Below, piece after piece: positions 35,558 through 47,361 of a stretch of 64,000 bases of DNA (position 1 is its first letter; each line of letters opens with the position of its first letter). This DNA comes from Planctomycetota bacterium (GTDB taxonomy: Bacteria; Planctomycetota; JAMOSO01), in assembly GCA_027063065.1 (NCBI GenBank), contig JAMOSO010000011.1:1-64000 (forward strand), in the 5' to 3' direction. The notes under the pieces were generated by a model. The model saw only the letters and a list, made by a program, of their open reading frames with translations. It had not been told where the DNA came from and made no database searches. Position numbers and translations under genes: made by a program.

Positions 35558-35561
<4 letters not shown>
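34932..35561 (+). CDS. rnfG: Rnf complex periplasmic flavoprotein RnfG
   Basis: 209 residues from ATG 34932, with GGAG 7 nt upstream in the rnfD end; a longer start at 34905 would overlap rnfD. One N-terminal membrane helix, then an FMN-binding domain with the covalent FMN site SGATVSSKAV (Thr in the SGAT motif) and the HAETPGLGTK loop. It faces the periplasm. The stop overlaps the rnfE start by 4 nt. Confidence 0.95.
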
Positions 35562-37886
<2,325 letters not shown>

Positions 37887-37890
37887 ATTG

Positions 37891-37926
37891 CAATATAGCC
37901 ACTCAATTATTTGAGTGGCTATATTG
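37891..37926. terminator. Bidirectional terminator, pgi / duplicated unknown gene
   Basis: Perfect 16-bp stem (37891-37906 with 37911-37926), loop TTAT, core GCCACTCAA. Sits 4 nt after pgi and 1 nt from the stop of the convergent gene. U-tracts are weak on both sides. Confidence 0.75.
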
Positions 37927-37927
37927 A

Positions 37928-38995
37928 TTAAGCTACGTCAGTTATCTCCAACAATGCAACTGCCATTTCTTCTTCATCAATATAAGCGTGCAACAATCTA
38001 GCTTGACCAACTATTTGAGCAGCTAATTCTATGGCTTCAGTTTCGTTTAATGCCTCAGGTATACTAATTGCTTTATTTTTTAACCATTGGTGAGCATCCC
38101 AAAATCCAGCATCTTCACTTAAAATAGGTACATTATTTAAACAAACATCTGCAATTTGTAGGCAAACATCCTCTGCTTCTCTAGTTAAATAAATTATTGC
38201 TTTTTCAGAATTAAAGTTTTTAACAGAACCTTCAAATAATAAGTTTAACAAATCTAATAAATTTGTTTCACAAAATACTTTAAGCTTTGATGCGTCAACT
38301 TGTTTATGCAACCTAAAATTACGTACATTATCTGCAAATATCTCTTCAATCTGAGCAGTAATAGTAGCTGTAGACAAGTTAAAACTTAAATAAGCAAAGC
38401 CATGATGCGTCAATAAGCAATCTGCAGCTAAATGTTCAATAGCACTCATATCTATCAGCTTGACTATCGGCTGTAAATCTTCTTGATATTTAACTAAATA
38501 ATCCTGTACATCTTTAATATCCAAAATAGCGTATACTTCTCTGGCATCTTCTACAATTTTATCGGCAAGTCGCATAATATCAAAATAAGCAGTATTAATT
38601 GATATTTTATAATTATTAATATTAGTATCTTCTCTATTTAACCATTGATCTGCCGACCAAAATCCTGCTAAAAAGCTTAACTGTGGTACATAGTGTTTAC
38701 ATATTCTAACTAGTGAGCGTCCTAAATCTGAGATTTCTTCACCCTTAGATATTAAATCTTCAAAATCAAAGTATATATCTCGATTAATCCAGTCATAAAT
38801 ACCAGAAGCATCTATACGATGGCTTAATTCATAACGTATTTTACCATTAAATGGTTCTCCACCCTTAAAAGTATCTTTGCTAACTCCTACTTCTATTTGA
38901 CCTGTGGTTAAGTCTAACTCAATAAACGGTAATCCGTCTTTGGCTAGTAAAAAATCTGGGCTAAGCCCACGTAAGTTTTCAAATTGTAATTTCAT
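37928..38995 (-). CDS. Unknown acidic protein with two similar halves
   Basis: 355 residues, no known family that I can name. No signal peptide, membrane helix or metal motif; acidic, probably cytoplasmic. The two halves look like a tandem duplication: residues 22-160 and 199-340 share LPFIELDLTT versus FAYLSFNLST, HRIDAS (59-64) versus KQVDAS (231-236), AGFWSADQWL (110-119) versus AGFWDAHQWL (296-305), and IVEDAREVYAILD versus IVGQARLLHAYID. Each half seems to be strands followed by helices ending in the AGFW(S/D)AxQWL motif. Convergent with pgi and divergent from sbcD, so it is a single-gene unit. Confidence 0.7.
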   Translation of the reverse strand: MKLQFENLRGLSPDFLLAKDGLPFIELDLTTGQIEVGVSKDTFKGGEPFNGKIRYELSHRIDASGIYDWINRDIYFDFEDLISKGEEISDLGRSLVRICKHYVPQLSFLAGFWSADQWLNREDTNINNYKISINTAYFDIMRLADKIVEDAREVYAILDIKDVQDYLVKYQEDLQPIVKLIDMSAIEHLAADCLLTHHGFAYLSFNLSTATITAQIEEIFADNVRNFRLHKQVDASKLKVFCETNLLDLLNLLFEGSVKNFNSEKAIIYLTREAEDVCLQIADVCLNNVPILSEDAGFWDAHQWLKNKAISIPEALNETEAIELAAQIVGQARLLHAYIDEEEMAVALLEITDVA

Positions 38996-39041
38996 TCCCC
39001 TATTCTATCAAAGCAGCAAATAAATACCATTAAATCAATGC

Positions 39042-39069
39042 TTGGAGCAATTAAAAAAAACATTATAAT
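39042..39069 (+). promoter_or_regulatory. Likely sigma70 promoter of sbcDC-recQ-waaA run
   Basis: TTGGAG (39042-39047), 16-nt spacer, TATAAT (39064-39069), ending 33 nt before the TTG start of sbcD. AAGGA at 39093-39097 is the ribosome binding site. Confidence 0.55.
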
Positions 39070-39102
39070 TAAGTTTTATAATTTTAATCGACAAGGATTA
39101 CC

Positions 39103-40317
39103 TTGAAAATACTACATAGTTCTGACTGGCACTTAGGTCAGCGTTTTTTTGATGAAACTCGTTTAGAAGAACAAAAATCATTTTTAGATTACTTGTTAAA
39201 TTTAATCAAAACAGAAAACATACAAGCACTTATTATTGCCGGTGATATTTTTGATACCGCTAATCCAAGCCGAGACGCTGAAAAATTATATTATGATTTT
39301 TTATTGCAGTGCAGTAAATTTAATAGTTTTCAAATTATCATCATTGCAGGCAACCATGATTCTGCCTCTCACTTAGAAGCTCCAAAAAGGTTATTAGAAT
39401 CTTTAAATATTTACGTAATAGGAGCTTTACCAGATGATATTGATGAATTATTAATCCCACTTGGAACAGACAAAAGCAACCCTAAAGCATGGTTAGCCGC
39501 TGTCCCATTTTTACGTGATAGAGATGTTAGGCAAGCAGTAATCGGAGAACAATTTGATGATATGCAAAGCAAAACTACACAGGGCATAATTAATTGTTAT
39601 AAAAATATTAGCGATGAAATACAAAATAATATTAAATCCGATACTGATATACCCATTATAGCCACAGGACATTTATCACTATTAGGTTCTACTATAAGTG
39701 AAAGTGAACGCTCTATTCATATTGGTAATCTAGGTAGCATATCGGACAAGCGTCTAAGTGATTGTTGTTTTGATTATTTAGCCTTGGGTCATTTACATAG
39801 CCCTCAATCTGTTGGTAAAAGCAATAAAATATTTTATTCTGGATCGCCAATCCCACTTAGCTTTAGTGAAATAAAACCAAAAGAAATACAGTTAATTACT
39901 ATCAAAAAAAATAAATTACATCATCGTGCAATACAATTACCAACATTCAGACGCTTAATAAAATTACGTGGTAATTATGCAGAGATCAATGCCAAGCTAA
40001 TATCCTTAGGTGTTACTAAAACAGAATTAATCCCTTGGGTTGAAATATCTATAACTCAAACAGATATAACTGCAACAGAACAAAATCAATTGCGTGATAT
40101 AGCTCAAAAAAACAACGCCCTTATTTTAAAAATTGGTTTAGATATAAAACAACAAAAAGCCATACCGCAAATTGAAAATAATATCAATTTACAAGAACTT
40201 AGCCCTCAGCAAGTATTTCAACACAAATTAAGCTCGATAGAAACAGAACTTAACACTGAGGAATTATTAAATTGTTTTAATAAAATTTTAGAAGATATAC
40301 AAAATGAAAATTCGTAG
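39103..40317 (+). CDS. sbcD: Exonuclease SbcD (Mre11-like)
   Basis: 404 residues from a TTG start with AAGGA 5 nt upstream. Metallophosphoesterase motifs: HSSDWHLGQ, IAGDIFDT, IAGNHDSASHLEAP, ATGHLSLLGS and ALGHLHSPQSVG, the last two being the C-terminal His ligands. With SbcC it cuts DNA hairpins and protein-blocked ends. The C-terminal part is the capping and SbcC-binding domain. The end overlaps the sbcC start by 14 nt. Confidence 0.96.
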   Translation: MKILHSSDWHLGQRFFDETRLEEQKSFLDYLLNLIKTENIQALIIAGDIFDTANPSRDAEKLYYDFLLQCSKFNSFQIIIIAGNHDSASHLEAPKRLLESLNIYVIGALPDDIDELLIPLGTDKSNPKAWLAAVPFLRDRDVRQAVIGEQFDDMQSKTTQGIINCYKNISDEIQNNIKSDTDIPIIATGHLSLLGSTISESERSIHIGNLGSISDKRLSDCCFDYLALGHLHSPQSVGKSNKIFYSGSPIPLSFSEIKPKEIQLITIKKNKLHHRAIQLPTFRRLIKLRGNYAEINAKLISLGVTKTELIPWVEISITQTDITATEQNQLRDIAQKNNALILKIGLDIKQQKAIPQIENNINLQELSPQQVFQHKLSSIETELNTEELLNCFNKILEDIQNENS

Positions 40318-43234
40318 TTTACATTTTGCCAATTTAAATTCATTACAAGGCAATAATGAGATTTTCTTTGCTAAAGGCGCATTGGCAGAAGCTGGAATAT
40401 TTGCTATTACAGGCCCAACAGGCGCAGGTAAATCTACCATATTAGATGCAATAACATTAGCTTTATTTGGCAAAGCTGCACGCTACGGCAAAGATGTAAA
40501 TCCAGAAAATATGATGAGTCGTGGCACTGCCAATTGTTTTGCAGAAGTATGTTTTGAAACGCATAAAGGTGTTTATCGAGCCCGTTGGGATAGACGGCGT
40601 AGCCACAACAAACCAACTGGTAAAATGCAATCCGCAAAAAGACAAATTACCAGTGTTGACGGATCTATCCTAGCCGAAAAAAATCAAGAAGTTGACAAAT
40701 TAATTGTCGAAATAAGTGGTATGAATTATGAACAATTTTTGCGATCTATTTTATTAGCTCAAGGACACTTTAAAGAATTTTTAGATGCAAAGCCAAATCA
40801 ACGCGGTGAGTTATTAGAACGTATTACTGGTACAGAAATATATTCTAAAATAGGTGAACAAGCATATATTGTTGCTAAAGAAAAAAACAATCAAATAAAA
40901 ACTGCTACCGATAGCCTAAAAAACATAGAAATAATTGATGAAGAAACATTAACTATTTATACAAAAGAGCAAGATACAATCAATAAGAGTATACTCATAG
41001 AAGAAAAACAATTAACTAAGCTAGAACAAAAAATATTACTATACAATCAAAAACGTGATTTTGAAATTAACTTATATACTATTAATTCTAGCTTACAAAA
41101 ATCTAAAAAAGAGCTTAATGCGTTTAATCAACATTTAGATTTTTTAGAGCAATACAACAATGCCCAACCATTTCTAATTAAATTAGAATCATTAAATAAA
41201 GCAAAAACTCAAAAGGAAAATTTAATAATAAAGCATAAAGCATTAAATCAAAACTTATCAACCGCTTATAATAACCTGATAGAGTCTTTACAAATTGCTA
41301 TTAGTGCTATCGATTTAAATATTGTCAAATTTAACAATCAAAAACAAAATTTAGAATTACAATTATTAGATATAAACAAACAAGAATCTCAACTTAAAAT
41401 AGCTTTGGATATTAAAACATCATTTGATAACAATATTTTAACTAATTTAAAAAATAAACTTCATGATGATAGAATGTTATTGTTAAAAGAGCATAATACT
41501 GTCAAATACGCGTTAGATATAAAAGAAAATATTGTCAAAACAAAAGAAAATATTCAACAAAACTCAATCAAACTACAACAATTAAATTTAGATTTACAAC
41601 AAAGACAATTGGCACATAAACAATTTGAAAAAGAATTAAATAAAGAATTAGAGATTTTAAAAGATAAAGAAACTATCGAGCAACAACGCCAACAAATAGC
41701 CAGTTTAAACCAAAGACGACAATACTTACAAAAAGGCATTGCCTGTCCTTTGTGCGGATCTACTGAACACCCATTTACACAACAAAAACCACAAGTGAAA
41801 ATTGATGATAAATTAAAGCTACAAAAACAAATAGTGCTAAACAAGCAAAACCAAATTGCTAAAATTTTATCAGATATTTCTGCACTACAAAGCTCCATTA
41901 CAGCCTGCATAAATCAAAAAGAATATTTATCAACAGAAATTAAACAATATACACAATCATTTAATCAAAAGGCTTCTAATTTTAGCATAGATACCCCTAT
42001 AGAAAAAATTAATCTATTATTAAACGATATACTAAAAGAAGGCAATAATATTAAAGACCGTATTTGTAAAATTGATTTATTAACTAATTTATACAATCAA
42101 GCACAAAAGATAACCTTACAGAGACAACAACTCGATCAACAAATAAACCAAGAAAGCAATGAACGACTTAATTATATTAAATATTTAAATGAATTTAATG
42201 TTAAATTTCAAAAACAAGATATTAAATATTTGCAAAATAACAATTATTATCGAAACACTTACAATACCAACTCTACTAAATACGCCCAATTACTAATACA
42301 AAACAAAGATTGTCAAACTGAGCTAGATAATATTGCAAATGTTATAACACAAGAATCAAACATATTATTTAATGATTGTCAAAAAATAAAACTTAGTTCA
42401 ATTACAGAACTAGCAACCTTGCTACAGCAAAAAGATAAAGCTCAAAATTTAAAACAACAAGAAATACGTATAAAAGAAAATTTAATAAGTTTAGAAGCTA
42501 GAAAAAAAGATGCTGAAATAGCTCTTGATAAAATATTATTACAATGCCCACCTAGCGAGCAAGAATTAAGCGATTTTACAAAGCAAATAGATATTATCAA
42601 AACTAATATAAATCAAAAACGTGAAAGATTTGGTGAGCTAAACAACATTATTTTAATGGCAAAATCTGCACAAAAAAAATATAAAGATAAAATACAAAAT
42701 ATTATTGATTTAGAAAACAATGCTAAACCTTGGTTTATTTTAAATGATATAATAGGCAGTGCCGATGGAGCAAAATTTTCTACTTTTGCACAGGGCTTAA
42801 CTCTGGAACAATTAGTTATATTTGCCAATCAACATCTACAAAATATCGAAAAACGCTATAGTATTGTCAGAGTAAAAAACAGTGATTTAGATTTAGAAAT
42901 AATAGACCATTTTCAAGCAGACATTCACCGCCCTACAAAGAGTTTGTCTGGAGGTGAATCGTTTCTGGTAAGTTTAGCATTGGCATTGGGGCTTTCAGAT
43001 TTATCTGGTAATAAAACAAAAATAGAGACATTATTTATAGACGAAGGCTTTGGCACATTAGATAGCGACACATTAGATATTGCCCTATCTGCCTTAGAAG
43101 CTTTACGGCTTAACAACTGTACTATCGGTGTTATAAGTCATATAGAATCATTAAAAACACGCCTTTCAACACAAATTCAAGTTAAAAAAAGTAGTGATGG
43201 TAATGCTACTTTGCAAATAGTTGAATTTACATAA
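40304..43234 (+). CDS. sbcC: Exonuclease SbcC (Rad50-like)
   Basis: 976-residue SMC-like ATPase. Walker A GPTGAGKSTILDAITLALFG is near residue 40; two long coiled coils, rich in Gln, Asn and Lys, flank the zinc hook CPLCGSTEHPF with Cys481 and Cys484; the C-terminal lobe has the signature LSGGESFLVSLALALGLSDL, Walker B LFIDEGFGTLD and the switch His in GVISHIESL. Partner of SbcD. At 976 residues it is slightly shorter than E. coli SbcC (1048), through shorter coils. Confidence 0.96.
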   Translation: MKIRSLHFANLNSLQGNNEIFFAKGALAEAGIFAITGPTGAGKSTILDAITLALFGKAARYGKDVNPENMMSRGTANCFAEVCFETHKGVYRARWDRRRSHNKPTGKMQSAKRQITSVDGSILAEKNQEVDKLIVEISGMNYEQFLRSILLAQGHFKEFLDAKPNQRGELLERITGTEIYSKIGEQAYIVAKEKNNQIKTATDSLKNIEIIDEETLTIYTKEQDTINKSILIEEKQLTKLEQKILLYNQKRDFEINLYTINSSLQKSKKELNAFNQHLDFLEQYNNAQPFLIKLESLNKAKTQKENLIIKHKALNQNLSTAYNNLIESLQIAISAIDLNIVKFNNQKQNLELQLLDINKQESQLKIALDIKTSFDNNILTNLKNKLHDDRMLLLKEHNTVKYALDIKENIVKTKENIQQNSIKLQQLNLDLQQRQLAHKQFEKELNKELEILKDKETIEQQRQQIASLNQRRQYLQKGIACPLCGSTEHPFTQQKPQVKIDDKLKLQKQIVLNKQNQIAKILSDISALQSSITACINQKEYLSTEIKQYTQSFNQKASNFSIDTPIEKINLLLNDILKEGNNIKDRICKIDLLTNLYNQAQKITLQRQQLDQQINQESNERLNYIKYLNEFNVKFQKQDIKYLQNNNYYRNTYNTNSTKYAQLLIQNKDCQTELDNIANVITQESNILFNDCQKIKLSSITELATLLQQKDKAQNLKQQEIRIKENLISLEARKKDAEIALDKILLQCPPSEQELSDFTKQIDIIKTNINQKRERFGELNNIILMAKSAQKKYKDKIQNIIDLENNAKPWFILNDIIGSADGAKFSTFAQGLTLEQLVIFANQHLQNIEKRYSIVRVKNSDLDLEIIDHFQADIHRPTKSLSGGESFLVSLALALGLSDLSGNKTKIETLFIDEGFGTLDSDTLDIALSALEALRLNNCTIGVISHIESLKTRLSTQIQVKKSSDGNATLQIVEFT

Positions 43235-43246
43235 TTATGCTATAAT
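43221..43246 (+). promoter_or_regulatory. Possible internal extended -10 promoter before recQ
   Basis: TGC-TATAAT (43238-43246) is an extended -10 element at the end of sbcC, with TTGAAT (43221) 14 nt upstream as a poor -35. Transcription would start at about 43253, the A of the recQ ATG, and no Shine-Dalgarno precedes that ATG. Confidence 0.3.
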
Positions 43247-43252
43247 TTAATA

Positions 43253-45103
43253 ATGACAACACCTTTAGAAATATTAAAAACAATATATGGATATGATGCC
43301 TTTCGTCATAATCAAGATGCTGTTATTGAAACGCTTTGTCTTGGCAAAGATGCTCTTTGCCTTATGCCAACTGGTGGAGGTAAATCATTATGCTATCAAA
43401 TACCTGCATTAGTCCGCAAAGGTACTGGCATTGTTGTGTCGCCATTAATTGCATTAATGCAAGATCAAGTTAATGCTCTAAAACTACTTGGAATTAAAGC
43501 TGATTTTATCAACTCAAGCCAAAATATAACGACACAAAACCAAGTTAAGCAAAGATTGCAAAATGGTCAATTAGATATTTTATATGTTGCGCCAGAACGA
43601 CTATTAATGCCACAGACACTTGATTTACTAGCAACCTGCGAAATATCACTTTTTGCTATTGATGAGGCTCATTGCGTAAGTCAATGGGGACATGATTTTA
43701 GACCAGAATATCAAAAACTCTTTATTTTACATCAAAGATTTCCAACTATACCAAGAATAGCTTTAACTGCTACTGCCGATAAACGAACAAGAGCAGAAAT
43801 TATAGAACAATTAGACTTAGCTAATGCAAAACAATTTATTAATAGTTTTGATAGACCTAATATCAAATATACTATTACCGATGGCGATAATGCCAAAGTT
43901 AGATTGCTAGATTTTATAAACACTTACCATCCAAATGAAGCTGGCATTATATATTGTTTGTCTCGCAAAAAAACAGAAGCCATCGCTGATTGGTTAAATA
44001 CAAAAGGCAGGCGTGCCCTTCCCTACCATGCAGGATTGCCTGTGGAAGAACGAAATAATAACCAAGAAACATTTTTACGAGATAGCTCTACAATTATAGT
44101 GGCAACTATTGCTTTTGGTATGGGTATCGACAAACCAGATGTACGTTTTGTAGCTCACTTAACGTTACCTAAAAGTATCGAAGCCTATTATCAAGAAACA
44201 GGACGCGCTGGGCGTGATGGATTGCCATCAAATGCATGGATGGCATATAGCTTGCAAGATGTCATTATGTTACGTCAAATGATTGAAGAAAGCTCTGGAA
44301 ACGAACTATACAAACGTATTACTAAACAAAAATTAGAAGCTATGTTAAGTTTATGTGATTGCTATACATGTCGCAGACAAATTATCCTAAATTATTTTGA
44401 CGAATATGTACCTGACAAATGCAATAATTGTGATGTATGTATTGAACCACCTCAAATGCAAGATGCCACTATAGCATCACAAAAAATATTAAGCTGTGCC
44501 TATAGAACAGGTCAAAGATTTGGTTCTAGTTATTTGATTGATGTTTTACTGGGCAAAGAAACAGATAGAATTTTAAATAATAACCATCATAATATTTCTA
44601 CATTTAATATTGGCTTAGAGCACAGCTCTATAGAATGGAAACATATTGTTCGACAATTAATTGTATCAGGCTATCTAAAAACTGATAATGAAGGCTATGG
44701 AGGACTACAATTAACTAAACAATCAAAAAGCATTTTAATAGGCAAACAAAAAGTGTTGATTAGACAATTTAAAAAAAATAAATTAAAATCTAAACAACAC
44801 AACAAACATTCATACACTAATAACAATGAAAAAAAATCTAATTTATTTGAACATTTGCGCAAAATAAGATTTACTATGGCAAAAAAAGAAAATGTCCCTG
44901 CTTACAGAATTTTTCCTGATAAAACTTTAGAAGCAATGTCCCATTTTAAACCTGACAGTTTAACAAAAATGTCTAAAATATCAGGAGTAGGTGACAAAAA
45001 ACTACATAGTTATGGTAAAATTTTCATCGATGCTATTCAAACTTTTCAAATAAAAAAAGAAACTAAAAGCACCTCAACCTCAACCCCTGATTTTTTAGGC
45101 TAA
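43253..45103 (+). CDS. recQ: ATP-dependent DNA helicase RecQ
   Basis: 616 residues, close to E. coli RecQ (609). Helicase motifs: [29 protein letters not shown], the aromatic-rich loop region [26 protein letters not shown], and motif [12 protein letters not shown]. The RecQ zinc domain has CDCYTCRRQ and CNNCDVC; then a winged helix and a C-terminal HRDC domain ([25 protein letters not shown]), followed by a low-complexity tail. Unwinds DNA in recombination and fork repair. Grouped with sbcDC as a repair block. Confidence 0.96.
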   Translation: MTTPLEILKTIYGYDAFRHNQDAVIETLCLGKDALCLMPTGGGKSLCYQIPALVRKGTGIVVSPLIALMQDQVNALKLLGIKADFINSSQNITTQNQVKQRLQNGQLDILYVAPERLLMPQTLDLLATCEISLFAIDEAHCVSQWGHDFRPEYQKLFILHQRFPTIPRIALTATADKRTRAEIIEQLDLANAKQFINSFDRPNIKYTITDGDNAKVRLLDFINTYHPNEAGIIYCLSRKKTEAIADWLNTKGRRALPYHAGLPVEERNNNQETFLRDSSTIIVATIAFGMGIDKPDVRFVAHLTLPKSIEAYYQETGRAGRDGLPSNAWMAYSLQDVIMLRQMIEESSGNELYKRITKQKLEAMLSLCDCYTCRRQIILNYFDEYVPDKCNNCDVCIEPPQMQDATIASQKILSCAYRTGQRFGSSYLIDVLLGKETDRILNNNHHNISTFNIGLEHSSIEWKHIVRQLIVSGYLKTDNEGYGGLQLTKQSKSILIGKQKVLIRQFKKNKLKSKQHNKHSYTNNNEKKSNLFEHLRKIRFTMAKKENVPAYRIFPDKTLEAMSHFKPDSLTKMSKISGVGDKKLHSYGKIFIDAIQTFQIKKETKSTSTSTPDFLG

Positions 45104-45104
45104 T

Positions 45105-46373
45105 ATGATTTTTAATTTAGTATATTTAATTTTTTTACTCATAAGCGCACCATACTTTATAATATCTATAATACGGCGTGATAAACATAGGATTGGCTTA
45201 TTACAAAAATTTAGTTTTGTATTGCCAACAGTAAAAACTGAAAATAATATTTGGATACATGCAGTATCAGTTGGAGAGGTATTATTATGTCGTCCATTAG
45301 TAGCAAAATTAAAAAAAACAAATCCTGATTTCAATATAGTAATTTCAGTAACAACAGCTACTGGATACCGTATGGCGCAAAAACATTTTACAGAACATAA
45401 TTTAATTTTTTACCCATTTGATTTTACATGGTCTGTAAAACGTATCTTAAAAAAAATAAATCCAAAAATAATTTTATTGGCAGAATTAGAACTATGGCCA
45501 AACTTTATAATGACTGCTAAAAAAATGAATATTCCCGTTGCCATTATCAATGGACGTTTAACTCATAGATCTTGCCTAGGCTTTAAACGAGCAATTAAAA
45601 TTTTAAAACCAATGTTTGACGGCGTTGATTATTTTTGGATGCAAACCAATTTATACGCAGATAGGTTAAGGCTTTTAGGCATAGATGATGCAAAAATAAA
45701 AAAACTTGGGTCTATGAAATATGACAATTTAGATTACACCCCTAAAAATGATAAAATTAAAAACATAACCTCTGCTCTAAATAATTATCCAAAACGTATT
45801 ATTTTAGTTGCTGGATCAACACATAGCCCAGAAGAGACATACTTATTAAACGCCTTAAAACCTTTAATTAAACAAAAAAAACTAACTCTAATTATAGCCC
45901 CTAGACATCCAGAACGTTATAACGAAGTTGAAAGCATGATTATAAATCAAAAAATCAATTGCATTCGTAAAACCCAGTTAGATAAAAATCAAAAATATAT
46001 AGAAAATTCTATTATATTATTAGATACGATAGGAGAATTATCACAAGTATATGGTTTATCTGATTCAGTTTATATTGGCGGAACTTTAATTGACCATGGT
46101 GGTCAAAATTTAATGGAACCAGCCGCTTTGGGCAAAGCCATTATATGTGGTCCATCAATATATAATTTTCAAGAAACATACAATTTACTTCAAAGAGCGG
46201 GTGCTATCATTAATGTAAAAGATGAACAAGAGTTAATATTAGAATGCCAACAAAATTTATTAAATCGAGACTTGCAATCAATTGGCAAACTTGGTGTAGA
46301 GGTTATGCGAGCTCAAGCTGGTTCTACACAAAAACATTGCGATGCTATTTTAAAGATATTACAAAATGCGTAA
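45105..46373 (+). CDS. waaA: 3-deoxy-D-manno-octulosonic acid transferase
   Basis: 422 residues (E. coli WaaA 425). Adds Kdo to lipid A precursor. N-terminal membrane anchor (VYLIFLLISAPYFIISII), then IWIHAVSVGEVLLCRPLV, VSVTTATGYRMA, FYPFDFTWSVKRILKKINP, ELELWPN, GRLTHRS, AGSTHSPEET and the nucleotide-sugar site GGTLIDHGGQNLMEPAALGK. Starts 1 nt after the recQ stop and overlaps the next gene by 8 nt. Good evidence for an LPS-bearing outer membrane. Confidence 0.96.
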   Translation: MIFNLVYLIFLLISAPYFIISIIRRDKHRIGLLQKFSFVLPTVKTENNIWIHAVSVGEVLLCRPLVAKLKKTNPDFNIVISVTTATGYRMAQKHFTEHNLIFYPFDFTWSVKRILKKINPKIILLAELELWPNFIMTAKKMNIPVAIINGRLTHRSCLGFKRAIKILKPMFDGVDYFWMQTNLYADRLRLLGIDDAKIKKLGSMKYDNLDYTPKNDKIKNITSALNNYPKRIILVAGSTHSPEETYLLNALKPLIKQKKLTLIIAPRHPERYNEVESMIINQKINCIRKTQLDKNQKYIENSIILLDTIGELSQVYGLSDSVYIGGTLIDHGGQNLMEPAALGKAIICGPSIYNFQETYNLLQRAGAIINVKDEQELILECQQNLLNRDLQSIGKLGVEVMRAQAGSTQKHCDAILKILQNA

Positions 46374-47361
46374 AACTAATATAAGAGTATTAAGTATTTT
46401 TATAATACATTTTTTAACAGGGGTAATTGGATATCATCTAATTGAAGGTTGGGATTTAATCCAATCTTTTTATATGACATCTATTACAATTTCTACAGTA
46501 GGTTATCAAGAGGCTTTGCCTTTAAGTCCAGCTGGTAAAATTTTTACATCAATTTATATAATCATTGGAATTGTTATTATGGCTGCCATTATTGCGGTGA
46601 TTACATCAGTAATTATCGAGGGAGTATTTCATAATAAAATCAGAAGGAGAAAAATGATTAAAGAAATAAAAAAATTACGCAACCATTATATTATTGTCGG
46701 TTCTGGGCGTGTGGGCTTAGAAGTAATCAAACAAATGAATGCTGCCAAACAGAAATTTGTGGTCATAGAAAAAGATGATCAAAAAATAGATAATTTAAAA
46801 GAACCTCATCATATCAAATTATACGTAATAGGTGATGCGACCGATGAGAAAGTGTTAATAGATGCAGGTATCGAAAATGCCTTGGGTATTATTTTAGCAA
46901 TTAGCAACGATGCAGAAAACTTATTTAGCATTGTAACAATCAGGGGCATATCCAAAGAAATTAAAATAATATCAAGAGCAACTTCGCAGAGTTCATGCAA
47001 AAAATTTATGCATGCAGGAGCAAACTCTGTTATCAATCCTGGCAAATTAACTGGCATCCGACTTTCTAATATGCTTTTAAAACCAAGCGTAGTAAACCTA
47101 ATGGATGGCATTACAGATATCAACAATGCTAATATGACTATTGAACAAGTTATCATACCTATGCAATCATCCCTTATCAACAAAACTATTATGGACGCGG
47201 CTATACCTAAAAAAACAGGATTTTTAATTTTAGCCATTACTAGCGCCAATGGAGCATTTTTATTTAATCCTAAACCAGATTTAATTTTAGAAGCTGGCGA
47301 TACATTGGTATTAGCTGGTGATCCTGCTAGATTAAGTCGCCTATATGAGCTAATAAGTTGA
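46366..47361 (+). CDS. Two-helix potassium channel-like protein with RCK domain
   Basis: 331 residues. Helix 1 is about 7-26, the pore loop 32-50, helix 2 about 57-84, then an RCK/TrkA-N Rossmann domain (IIVGSGRVGLEVI, 110-121; VIEKDD; GDATDEKVLIDAGI) and a C-terminal TrkA-C domain (about 245-331). The overall plan is that of MthK and other prokaryotic K+ channels gated by cytosolic ligands. The selectivity filter reads TVGYQ (44-48) where canonical channels have TVGYG. It overlaps waaA by 8 nt and waaF by 4 nt, so it is firmly inside an LPS-core operon, which is unusual. Confidence 0.9.
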   Translation: MRKTNIRVLSIFIIHFLTGVIGYHLIEGWDLIQSFYMTSITISTVGYQEALPLSPAGKIFTSIYIIIGIVIMAAIIAVITSVIIEGVFHNKIRRRKMIKEIKKLRNHYIIVGSGRVGLEVIKQMNAAKQKFVVIEKDDQKIDNLKEPHHIKLYVIGDATDEKVLIDAGIENALGIILAISNDAENLFSIVTIRGISKEIKIISRATSQSSCKKFMHAGANSVINPGKLTGIRLSNMLLKPSVVNLMDGITDINNANMTIEQVIIPMQSSLINKTIMDAAIPKKTGFLILAITSANGAFLFNPKPDLILEAGDTLVLAGDPARLSRLYELIS

